64,000 nt of DNA. Source: Desulforhabdus amnigena (GTDB lineage Bacteria; Desulfobacterota; Syntrophobacteria; Syntrophobacterales; Syntrophobacteraceae). The position numbers and the translations under genes were made by a program. Within the stretch, counting starts at the first letter, position 1. Every line of letters begins with the position of its first letter. The stretch covers positions 3,375,001-3,439,000 of the forward strand of contig NZ_BSDR01000001.1 of the NCBI RefSeq assembly GCF_027925305.1. Direction: 5' to 3'. The notes beneath the pieces are model-generated. The model saw nothing but the letters and a program-made list of their open reading frames with translations, did no database searches and was not told where the DNA came from. Shown in pieces: positions 9,238-16,865 of the stretch.

Positions 9238-9915
9238 TCACAGGGGGCGGCCCGCAAGCCAGATGGCATGACGTGCTCCTCCACGGGCACCGCGGGCCCG
9301 CACGCGAACCTCGTCGACCTTGAAGCCAACCTTCTGCAGCCGCTGAGTGAAGGCGCGATCGGGACCTGCCGACCAAACGGCCAATACGCCGCCGGGCTTC
9401 AGCGCTTCGAATGCTGTACTGAGTCCGGTCAGGCTATAGAGCCAATCGTTCCCTTTTCGGGTCAGCCCCTCGGGACCGTTGTCCACATCCAGCAAAACAG
9501 CGTCATAGGCAAGTTGTTCCGACCGCAGGATCTGAGCGACATCGACCTCGCGCACGACCACCCGCTGGTCTTGCAGCGGATGGCCAGCCAGATGCCCCAG
9601 GGGGCCACGGTTCCATGCCACCACCGCCGGCACCAGCTCCGCCACCACGATCCGGCCTTCGGGGCCGAGCCGCCGCAGCGCTGCGGCGAGAGTATATCCC
9701 ATCCCCAACCCGCCGATGAGGACCAGAGGGCGGGAGCGATCCGCAATCCTTGCACAAGCAAGTTCGCCCAGGGCCTCTTCAGACCCGTGTTCATGGCTGC
9801 CCATGAGTTCATGATTGTCGACTCTTATGGAAAACTCCGTGCCCCGCTGATAGAGGCGGAGTTCCCCACCTTTTTTAGGGGCCTGGGCAATATCCAGTAA
9901 TTTCCAGGGATTCAT
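9238..9915 (-). CDS. Spermidine/spermine-synthase-like SAM-dependent methyltransferase-fold protein
   Basis: 225 residues with a class I Rossmann fold of the polyamine-synthase type. The nucleotide-binding loop is LVLIGGLGMGYTLAAAL, the acidic strand end is IVVAELVPAVV, and DAVLLDVDNGPEG matches the catalytic Asp region of spermidine-synthase-like proteins. It is shorter than true SpeE, lacks a clear N-terminal beta domain, and ends in a basic RARGARGGARHAIW stretch. It is probably not a true spermidine synthase; the substrate is unknown. ATG at 9915, weak Shine-Dalgarno AAGG. It stands alone between repeats. Confidence 0.8.
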   Translation of the reverse strand: MNPWKLLDIAQAPKKGGELRLYQRGTEFSIRVDNHELMGSHEHGSEEALGELACARIADRSRPLVLIGGLGMGYTLAAALRRLGPEGRIVVAELVPAVVAWNRGPLGHLAGHPLQDQRVVVREVDVAQILRSEQLAYDAVLLDVDNGPEGLTRKGNDWLYSLTGLSTAFEALKPGGVLAVWSAGPDRAFTQRLQKVGFKVDEVRVRARGARGGARHAIWLAGRPL

Positions 9916-9941
9916 GGGGGCAAACCTTGACTGTCACTTTT

Positions 9942-9972
9942 CTCCATCCGCCCTGCCGGCAGGCTGGCGGAG
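9942..9972. repeat. GC-rich palindrome
   Basis: CTGCCGGCAG (9953-9962) is a perfect palindrome extended by CTCCATCCGCC on the left and GGCTGGCGGAG on the right, giving a long hairpin in the gap upstream of the secreted protein gene. No T-run follows, so it is REP-like rather than a terminator. Confidence 0.5.
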
Positions 9973-10166
9973 AGGGGTATATCCGACGCAAAACAGCCCT
10001 CGGAGCAAATGATACGTTATCTTTTCTCTTTTTGGGAAGACTTCACATTCTTCACATTTTTTCATCATATTTTACCCACAATTGGTCCTTATCCTTATGC
10101 GCAAAGGTTGGGGAAAAGGTGTCTTCAATCCCGTTCAAATCCATTTCACAACGAAAGGAAGCTACC

Positions 10167-10667
10167 ATGAAAAAGATGCAAACGGCCATTGTAATTTGTG
10201 TTCTGTCTTTGGGACTCGCCCTGTCTGGAAATGCAAAGGCATCCTTTATGGAAGTGCCACAGGGTGGGAGGATGGGACCGGGATTCCATCACAGGGGTGA
10301 GGGCATGGATTTTCTTGAGAGGTATATGCAGGAAAATCTCATGGTGCAAGTGCTTTCCGAAGTGACGGGACAGCCGGCGGAGACCATTCGTCAGAAAATC
10401 GAAGAGCGGAACATACCTGCCGTATTCGATGAATACAAGATCGACCAGGACGTTTTTCGTAAAGCGATGCGTGCGAAGACGACTTCAATGATCAAGAAGC
10501 TCACGGAGGATGGCTTCATCACCGCCGAGCAGCAAAAAGAAATTTTCGAGAGAATGGAAGCCCGTGAACAGCGGAGGGAACTCATGGATCGCCTCATTCA
10601 AAAGGGAATCAAGGATGGAACGATAACCCGGGAACAGGCTCAAATGCTGATGCCGAGACCTCGCTGA
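10167..10667 (+). CDS. Small secreted helical protein of unknown function
   Basis: 166 residues: a clear signal peptide (MKKMQTAIVICVLSLGLALSGNAKA), a short Gly/His/Met linker, then an amphipathic, highly charged helical region (LTEDGFITAEQQKEIFERMEAREQRRELMDRLIQKG). The frame opens upstream to 9927, but the ATG at 10167 follows GAAAGGAAGC and begins the signal peptide. The repeated helix pattern and the DGxITxEQ phrases (twice) resemble small periplasmic proteins with paired helices. I cannot assign a family. Confidence 0.75.
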   Translation: MKKMQTAIVICVLSLGLALSGNAKASFMEVPQGGRMGPGFHHRGEGMDFLERYMQENLMVQVLSEVTGQPAETIRQKIEERNIPAVFDEYKIDQDVFRKAMRAKTTSMIKKLTEDGFITAEQQKEIFERMEAREQRRELMDRLIQKGIKDGTITREQAQMLMPRPR

Positions 10668-10825
10668 AAGACTGGCGAACGGGTCGGCTTTGGTCCAATG
10701 TAAAACCAGCCGGCCAGGGCCATATGAGCAGTGGATGAAACGTTTCACTTCCCGAGCTACAGGAAGCATTCAATGCTCTTGATCGCGGTTCCAGGCGCCC
10801 TTGTATAAGGAAGGTTGGCCTGTTC

Positions 10826-10889
10826 AAGGGGGCTCCCGGAAGATTCCATAACGGTTTCGGCGGAAACAATTCCGGAAAGGAGCCCCCTT
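10826..10889. repeat. Long stem-loop between two secreted-protein genes
   Basis: AAGGGGGCTCC (10826-10836) pairs perfectly with GGAGCCCCCTT (10879-10889). Inside, CGGAA/TTCCG can extend the stem, and the loop holds a GGTTTCGGCGGAAAC hairpin. No poly-T follows. In a 316-base gap with no gene, it could be a processed 3' end, a leader structure for the next gene or a REP-like element. Confidence 0.5.
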
Positions 10890-10983
10890 CATCCCCCCTG
10901 GAGCTCGCATGCGGTAAGCATCGTGACAGTAAAAGTGCAACTATCAAACATTGCGGGTATACATGGATCGGAGGAAAACGAAC

Positions 10984-11622
10984 ATGAGAGCAAAATCAAA
11001 CTTCAAATATCTTGTGGGAACCGTCACTTTTGCCGCTTTACTGGCGATGGGAGTTGTAAATGTGGAAACCGCCCAGGCTTACCGGACTCATCGCACCGTG
11101 GTCGTCGCCGACAGTGGGCCGCGGCATGGTGTGGTTGTCCGTACGCTGCCGAGAGGATATCGTCCCCTCAGGTTCCGGAATGTCGATTATTTCTACCATG
11201 GCGGTGCGTTTTACCGCAGGGCCCCGGGCGGCTTTGTTGTCGTAAAGGCCCCCGTGGGTGCGGTGGTCTTTGATCTTCCCGTCGGTTTCCGGAGAGTCGA
11301 CATCGGGCGAGAATCCTACTACCGCTATGGAGACGTCTACTACAGGAAAGCCCCATCGGGCTATATCGTTGCAGAAGCGCCTGCAGTCCATGTATGGACT
11401 GGAAGGGGTGTCGAACGGGTTTCGGTCGCCATCGATCGCCTGAATGTACGGTCCGGGCCGGGATTGAAGCAGCCCGTTCTGGCCGTTGCTCGCAAAGGGA
11501 CCGTCCTGCATGTGCGCGGCGAGAAGGGGGACTGGTGGCATGTCCAGGGGCCGCGTGGCGAGTCGGGATGGGTCATGAAGCGCTTTACGGCACCTCGACC
11601 GGTGGCTCTCGCCAGGGGCTGA
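10984..11622 (+). CDS. Secreted DUF6515-like protein with C-terminal SH3b domain
   Basis: 212 residues. The signal peptide ends near AQA (residues 1-32). Two similar blocks rich in Tyr, Gly and Val follow (VDYFYHGGAFYRRAPGGFVVV, then SYYRYGDVYYRKAPSGYIV), as in DUF6515 proteins. From about residue 150 a bacterial SH3 domain is clear: IDRLNVRSGPGLKQPVL, then GDWWHVQGPRGESGWV. SH3b domains usually bind cell-wall peptides. The ATG at 10984 follows GGAGGAAAACGAAC; an in-frame ATG at 10951 has no signal-peptide logic. Probably an envelope protein. Confidence 0.8.
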   Translation: MRAKSNFKYLVGTVTFAALLAMGVVNVETAQAYRTHRTVVVADSGPRHGVVVRTLPRGYRPLRFRNVDYFYHGGAFYRRAPGGFVVVKAPVGAVVFDLPVGFRRVDIGRESYYRYGDVYYRKAPSGYIVAEAPAVHVWTGRGVERVSVAIDRLNVRSGPGLKQPVLAVARKGTVLHVRGEKGDWWHVQGPRGESGWVMKRFTAPRPVALARG

Positions 11623-11645
11623 CAGAGTATGTCATTTCAGCATTG

Positions 11646-12893
11646 TCAGGAAGCGTTTCCAGCGGGGGCATCGCCAGGTGAGGGAAGAGTCACGGCGAGC
11701 ACGGCCGCACTTGCAGTCAAAAGGGAGGCAACCTGATAAGCGGCGGTGAAACTACCGGTCGCCCCTGCGATGAGCCCGGCGCTGCCGGGACCGACGGCCT
11801 GACCCAGGGCGAAAAAAAGAGTGATGGTAGTGAAGGCGCCGGCGGCTCTGGAGAGGCCGACATAGTCGCCCACTGCGGCGGCCATGATGGTGGGAATGGC
11901 AAAGACCGCCAGCCCATAAAGAACGATGGAAACCATCAACGCCATGCTGCCCAGTTTGAGGCCGGCCAGCAGGTAGGCTGCGGTTTGCACGGCAAACACC
12001 AGAGCCAGACCGCGTTTACGCCCGATCATGTCGGAGAGGGCACCGAATCCCACCCCTGAAAAGAGGCTGAAAAAACCGACCCAGGACCAATAGAGGCCGG
12101 CTTGCTGTTCGCTGAAGCCGTATTCCTTGACCATCGTGGTGACGATAAAGGTCCCGTAGATCATGAAGGTGGCGCCGAAAACGAGATAGAGAAGACCGAG
12201 ACGGAGCAGAATCGATCCAACGCTCGGCCTGTGATGGGGCTTGAGTTGGTCGGGAGTCATCGACAGGGGGCGGCCGACCGGCTCCAGTCCAAGGTCCGAG
12301 GGGTGACTGCGCAGCAGAAGGGCTGCGCAGGCGGCTGTCATCAGGGAGATGAGCCCGATCACCGACCATCCCATGCGCCACCCATCGGGGCCATAGCCGT
12401 GGTTGAGCAGAGGGATGAGAAAGCCCGCAAAGATAATCCCCATGCCGTTGCCGCCAATGACCAGCCCTGCCGCCTTGCCCCTCTGATCGCTGTGGAACCA
12501 GTAGGTCAACAGCACCATCATGGGGATATTGGCAAAACCGGTTCCAATACCCACGAGGGTGTACAGAAGGCTGACCATGGCGAAGTTTTGGCTTTGGCTT
12601 ATGCCGAACATGCCGAGGGCAATCAGCAGGAGCGCCGCTGCGATGGTGGGATGGGGGCGAAAACGTGAAAGAAGGGTGGGAGCGAGAATCACAGCAACCA
12701 GGTATCCAATGAAGTTGGCGGTACCGATGAATCCCATGCGATCATAGGAAAGGCCGAGCCCGGCCTGCATGCCGGGCAGAAGCATCGTATAGGCGAAGCG
12801 GGCGAGCCCGAGGCACGAAAAGAGAACCAGCGCGCCTGTAGCGACGATGATCCAGCCGTAGTGCACGTTCCGGATTTTGGATAAGGATATCAT
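11646..12893 (-). CDS. Major facilitator superfamily transporter
   Basis: 415 residues with about 12 hydrophobic segments and a central charged loop near residue 200 (LRSHPSDLGLEP). The N-terminus (HYGWIIVATGALVLFSCLGLARFAYTMLLP) and the motif A region resemble the YbfB/OFA-like MFS groups that carry small organic anions. Substrate unknown. It begins 7 bases after the thioesterase gene ends, with GAGG before the ATG, so the two form an operon. It ends 23 bases from the convergent SH3b gene. Confidence 0.85.
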   Translation of the reverse strand: MISLSKIRNVHYGWIIVATGALVLFSCLGLARFAYTMLLPGMQAGLGLSYDRMGFIGTANFIGYLVAVILAPTLLSRFRPHPTIAAALLLIALGMFGISQSQNFAMVSLLYTLVGIGTGFANIPMMVLLTYWFHSDQRGKAAGLVIGGNGMGIIFAGFLIPLLNHGYGPDGWRMGWSVIGLISLMTAACAALLLRSHPSDLGLEPVGRPLSMTPDQLKPHHRPSVGSILLRLGLLYLVFGATFMIYGTFIVTTMVKEYGFSEQQAGLYWSWVGFFSLFSGVGFGALSDMIGRKRGLALVFAVQTAAYLLAGLKLGSMALMVSIVLYGLAVFAIPTIMAAAVGDYVGLSRAAGAFTTITLFFALGQAVGPGSAGLIAGATGSFTAAYQVASLLTASAAVLAVTLPSPGDAPAGNAS

Positions 12894-12900
12894 CGAAACC

Positions 12901-13299
12901 TCACGGCAAAATTTGATCTTTTTTCCTGTAGACCATTCCCTGGAAAATGGCGATCAGGTCATCCCTTTCGTTGGTGACCCGGATGGTATAGGAAGCAAGC
13001 TTGGAATTCCTTGAGACTTCCGTTGCCTCGGCGAAAAGGGTCCCTTGCGAGGCGGCTTTCAGGAACGAGATGTTGACGTTGACCGCTACAGCCACGTTGC
13101 CATGGGAATTGGATGCCATCGCGAAAACCAGATCCGCCAGGGTGAATATGGCTGCTCCGTGTACGATGTTCACGGCGTTCAAGTGGTGATCCTTGATCTC
13201 CATTTTAGCCCGGGCGCTTCCCTCGGAAACTTCGAGCAGTTCGATGCCGACGCGCTCCGCAAATTTGTCTTTCCTGAAAAATTCCAGCATGTGCTCCAT
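12901..13299 (-). CDS. PaaI-family hotdog thioesterase
   Basis: 132 residues of the hotdog fold. NIVHGAAIFTLADLVFAMASN is the hallmark of PaaI-type acyl-CoA thioesterases, and VNVNISFLKAASQGTLFAEATEV is the second conserved strand region. The frame opens at 13335, but the ATG at 13299 has a strong Shine-Dalgarno (GAGGGGAG) and begins the conserved part. It probably hydrolyses an aryl- or short-chain acyl-CoA. The downstream MFS transporter may export or import the related acid; this is inferred from the operon only. Confidence 0.85.
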   Translation of the reverse strand: MEHMLEFFRKDKFAERVGIELLEVSEGSARAKMEIKDHHLNAVNIVHGAAIFTLADLVFAMASNSHGNVAVAVNVNISFLKAASQGTLFAEATEVSRNSKLASYTIRVTNERDDLIAIFQGMVYRKKDQILP

Positions 13300-13620
13300 T
13301 GCTCTCCCCTCTTTCCGGGCAAACCACCTCTTCATGTGCTGCGGCAGGGATCCTGCGCTTTTTTATCAAACGGGTCAGAAATACAACTATTTTTCATTCC
13401 AGGCAAGCTTGGGGTCAGCCCTTGACATAAGACATAATTTTCCTCATCGGTTTTCACCGATCCGTGTATGAAAGGATTGTCTACCTGACAGGAATCCCAT
13501 TGGTGAAAATATAGTGCGAACGGCTGAGTTCCAGACTTCTCCCGGCCGCTCCTGCAGAAGGTTTGATTCCGGGATGATGAAAATCGGAGGATGGCAGTAA
13601 GACTTTTTCATCCCGTTTTT

Positions 13621-13719
13621 ATCCGCAGATTACTACGCAGATTTTCGCAGATTAAAAAACCCCTTATCTTGGGCTGGCAGGAGGCTATTTAGTCTGTGCA
13701 ATCTGTGTAATCTGCGGAT
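13621..13719. repeat. Palindromic intergenic repeat (ATCCGCAGATTAC type)
   Basis: Perfect 13-bp inverted ends ATCCGCAGATTAC (13621-13633) and GTAATCTGCGGAT (13707-13719). Inside are further GCAGATT units on the left (TACGCAGATTTTCGCAGATT) and AATCTGT units on the right. It sits in the 480-base gap upstream of the thioesterase, where I see no gene. The structure is like family A but the sequence differs. Confidence 0.7.
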
Positions 13720-13779
13720 CGATTTAGCCTGATTTTCACCACACCAGTTCGATTCTCATGCGTGTGGAAGTATATTTTA

Positions 13780-14817
13780 TCAGCGGCTTGCGGTGCGGGC
13801 TTCCTGGACGCTTGCGGCTATGTCCATAAGGGGTTGGCGACGGACCCGGTGGGGGAGGACGAGTTCCGCGGCGGTATCCACATCCGGAAGTGTGACTTTC
13901 CTGCGGCCGTCGAAGGCCGCCAGGGCTTTGGCCGTTTTCATCATGATGATGTCTCCCCTGTGACCGTCCACTCCCACCTCCAGGCAGGTGTCGGCGATGG
14001 CGTAAAGCTGGTCCTGATGGATTTCCACCCGGGAATACAAATCCCGCGCCGCCTCGATGCGCTCCACCAGGGAGCGGCCTTCCTTTTCCCAGCTCCGCAC
14101 AAACCCTTCCGGATCTTCATCGTAGGCCACCCTCCGCTCCATGACCTTTACGCGTTCCGCCCGATCCGCAATGCCTTCCACCCTCACGCACAACCCGAAG
14201 CGGTCCAGAAGCTGAGGGCGCAGTTCCCCTTCCTCGGGATTCATGGTTCCCACGAGCACAAACCGCGCGGGGTGAGAAAAGGAAACCCCTTCCCGCTCGA
14301 TGGTGCTCACTCCCATGGCGGCCGAATCCAGCAGCACATCCACCACGTGGTCATCCAGGAGGTTCACTTCATCCACATAGAGGATCCCCCGGTGGACAGC
14401 CGCCAGAAGCCCGGGTTCCACGCGCTTTTCCCCCTTCTGGAGGGCGTGCTCCAGGTCCAGGGTTCCCACCACACGGTCTTCCGTAGCCCCGACGGGAAGC
14501 TCCACCACCTGGATGCGGCGTGAGACCGATTCCACGGCTTCCCCGGCCAGCCGCTTTTCCCTGCATTCGCTTCGAAAGCACTCCCGACACAGGGGAAGGT
14601 TATCTTCGGGGGCCAGCTGAAAGGGGCATCCCTCGACGACACGGATTTCAGGGAGTATTTCCGCCAGGGCGCGCACGGCCGTGGATTTGGCGGTGCCTTT
14701 CTCGCCGCGGATCAAAACACCCGAAAGGCCGGGGTTCACCAGGTTCAGGACCAGGGCCTGCTTCATACGCTCCTGCCCCACGATGGCCACAAACGGATAC
14801 ACGGGATGCTCACTCAT
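13780..14817 (-). CDS. ChlI/BchI-like magnesium-chelatase-type AAA+ ATPase
   Basis: 345 residues, the small ATPase subunit of a metal chelatase. Walker A GEKGTAKS at 38-45, ILYVDEVNLLDDHVVDVLLD as Walker B region, and FVLVGTMNPEEGELRPQLLDRFG are all typical of ChlI/BchI/CobS-like proteins. Four cysteines (64, 77, 80, 85) form a possible metal site early in the domain, matched in the ChlD-like neighbour. The start ATG overlaps the ChlD-like stop (ATGA), so the two are translationally coupled. It should power metal insertion by the CobN-like protein. It is the last gene of the operon. Confidence 0.9.
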   Translation of the reverse strand: MSEHPVYPFVAIVGQERMKQALVLNLVNPGLSGVLIRGEKGTAKSTAVRALAEILPEIRVVEGCPFQLAPEDNLPLCRECFRSECREKRLAGEAVESVSRRIQVVELPVGATEDRVVGTLDLEHALQKGEKRVEPGLLAAVHRGILYVDEVNLLDDHVVDVLLDSAAMGVSTIEREGVSFSHPARFVLVGTMNPEEGELRPQLLDRFGLCVRVEGIADRAERVKVMERRVAYDEDPEGFVRSWEKEGRSLVERIEAARDLYSRVEIHQDQLYAIADTCLEVGVDGHRGDIIMMKTAKALAAFDGRRKVTLPDVDTAAELVLPHRVRRQPLMDIAASVQEARTASR

Positions 14818-16865
14818 TTCGGGGATACTCCTTTCACGAGGCCGACCAGGGTGTCGGCTTTCAGGTCTTTGGTCTGGAAGTATTGGGCTGAAAGGGCCGA
14901 AGCCAGGCGGGATGCCATGTCGAATCGCAGGAGGCCCTTGTCTTCCGTATCCACCACGATGAACCGGACGCGCTCGTCCATGGCCAGTTTCCCGGCCAGA
15001 GCCACGGACTCTTCCATGGGTTTCCCCCGCCCCAGGGGCACGTTGGACCTCCCGTCGGTGATGAGGATCACGATGGGCCTGGACGTCGGGTCGCGCAGCA
15101 GGTGTCCGCGCAGGAGTTCATGGCTTTTCACCAGCCCCGCAGACAACGGAGTGCGACCGCCCACGGGAAGCTCCGCCAGCAGCCGTGCCGCCGAGTCCAT
15201 GGAAGATGTGGGCGGCAGGGCCACTCGAGCCTCAGACTTGTTGAAGGAGATCATGGCGACCTTGTCCCGCTTCTGATAGGCATCGAGCAGCAGGGACATG
15301 ATGGCTCCCTTGGTGGCCGCCATACGTCCGCGCGCCCCCATGGACCCGCTGGCATCCACCACAAAAAGCAGGAAATTCCCGATGCGGCGCTCTCTGACTT
15401 TTTCGCGGATGTCCTGAGGTTTGAGAACCACAGCCAGGTCGCTGGAGGCTTTCCGCCGCTTCTGGTAAGGGGCTGCCGCACGCAGAGTAGCATCGAAGGC
15501 CACATCGCCCGTGTTCGTCCCCTGAACGCTTTTCACATAGCGCCCCTGCCTTCCGCTGATGAGGGTACGCGACCGCCGGCCCGATCCGCGCCTGAAGGTT
15601 CGGTCTTTGGTGGCCGAGAACCGCTTCACCTTGAACGTATCGCCTATATCGTAGGTTTTCTCCTCCGCGTTCTTTTGAGGCTGCGGCATGGGGTGCTCCG
15701 TATTTTCCGATGCATCGGGAACCGGAGCTTCCTTCGGGTCACCGTCTCTACCGGAGGATCGCTGAGATTCCATCTCGCCCGGGGTGTCCGTCTCCTGCTG
15801 TTCCTGCTGCGATTTCGCCTCGGGGGGATCGTCATGGGAATGGTCGTTGGGCTCATGCTTGTGTTGAGGCGGGGGAGGTGGAGGGGCCGTTTCGCGCCTC
15901 CGATGGAGCAGAACCATTGGAGCCACGCGCAGGAGGTCTTCCCGGCTCACTTCGTTTCTCCCTTCCAGAGCCGCCAGGGCCAGGGCCGCCTGTTCCATGA
16001 CCAGGTCCGCCCGATGCCCCGCCACACAGGCTTCCACGCAGAGCTCGGCCACCAGATGGCGAAGACCGCCGGGAAAGATCGTATCGCGCAGAGCTTGCGT
16101 GGCCGCCAGGAGCTTCCTTGCCAGGATGCCGGATTCCCGCTCGAATTTGCAGGCAAACTGCTGCGGATCGGCATCGAACGCTTCCCGGTCCAGCATCATG
16201 GCCGTGCGCTGTTCCCGCTCCCGCACCGCCTGCACTTCCACACAGAGGCCGAAGCGGTCCAGCAGTTGTGGGCGCAGTTCCCCTTCTTCGGGGTTCATGG
16301 TGCCCACCAGCACAAAACGAGATGGATGGGAGAAGGAAATACCCTCTCGTTCGATGCGGTTCTCTCCCGAAGCGGCGGCATCCAGGATGGCGTCCACCAG
16401 GTGATCGTCGAGAAGGTTCACTTCATCCACGTACAGGATTCCCCGGTGGGCTCGAGCCAGCAAGCCGGGCTGCATGACGCGCCGCCCCGCTTTCATCGTA
16501 CCGTCGAAATCGATGCCTCCGACCACGCGGTCTTCGGTGGCGTTGAGAGGCAAAGTGACCATTTGCACCCGGCGCTTCTCCACGGCGCGGGGAGGAAGAC
16601 AGAGACGACATCGACCGCACTGGAGGTTTTCTTCGTCCGGCCCTGTTTCCAGAGGACATCCCCGGAAGACCTCGATTTGCGGCAGCAGGGCGGCCAGCGC
16701 CCTCACGGCGGTGGACTTGGCCGTACCCTTTTCACCCCGCACCAGCACGCCTCCGATGCGTGGATTGACCGCGTTGAGCAGGAGGGCGAGCTTCATGTCC
16801 TCCTGTCCCAGAATGGCTGTAAAAGGATACACGGCTACCATGTCGAGCATGTTGCAGCTACTCAT
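14814..16865 (-). CDS. ChlD/BchD-like chelatase subunit: AAA+ domain, His-rich linker, vWA domain
   Basis: 683 residues. The N-terminal AAA+ domain keeps Walker A (GEKGTAKS, 44-51), VDEVNLLDDHLVDAILD and GTMNPEEGELRPQLLDRFG, so unlike many ChlD proteins its ATPase looks intact. Four Cys (70, 83, 86, 89) match those in the ChlI-like protein. A Pro/Gln/Glu-rich linker at about 325-420 includes HKHEPNDHSHDD, a plausible metal-binding patch. The C-terminal vWA domain has the MIDAS motif DASGSMG near residue 502. It starts in an ATGA overlap with the CobN-like gene. The subunit bridges the ATPase ring and the large chelatase subunit. Confidence 0.9.
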   Translation of the reverse strand: MSSCNMLDMVAVYPFTAILGQEDMKLALLLNAVNPRIGGVLVRGEKGTAKSTAVRALAALLPQIEVFRGCPLETGPDEENLQCGRCRLCLPPRAVEKRRVQMVTLPLNATEDRVVGGIDFDGTMKAGRRVMQPGLLARAHRGILYVDEVNLLDDHLVDAILDAAASGENRIEREGISFSHPSRFVLVGTMNPEEGELRPQLLDRFGLCVEVQAVREREQRTAMMLDREAFDADPQQFACKFERESGILARKLLAATQALRDTIFPGGLRHLVAELCVEACVAGHRADLVMEQAALALAALEGRNEVSREDLLRVAPMVLLHRRRETAPPPPPPQHKHEPNDHSHDDPPEAKSQQEQQETDTPGEMESQRSSGRDGDPKEAPVPDASENTEHPMPQPQKNAEEKTYDIGDTFKVKRFSATKDRTFRRGSGRRSRTLISGRQGRYVKSVQGTNTGDVAFDATLRAAAPYQKRRKASSDLAVVLKPQDIREKVRERRIGNFLLFVVDASGSMGARGRMAATKGAIMSLLLDAYQKRDKVAMISFNKSEARVALPPTSSMDSAARLLAELPVGGRTPLSAGLVKSHELLRGHLLRDPTSRPIVILITDGRSNVPLGRGKPMEESVALAGKLAMDERVRFIVVDTEDKGLLRFDMASRLASALSAQYFQTKDLKADTLVGLVKGVSPK

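Noticed and set aside
9927-10166. Upstream extension of the secreted helical protein
   Set aside because: The extra 80 codons include a GC palindrome and AT-rich promoter-like DNA; the signal peptide and ribosome binding site begin at 10167.
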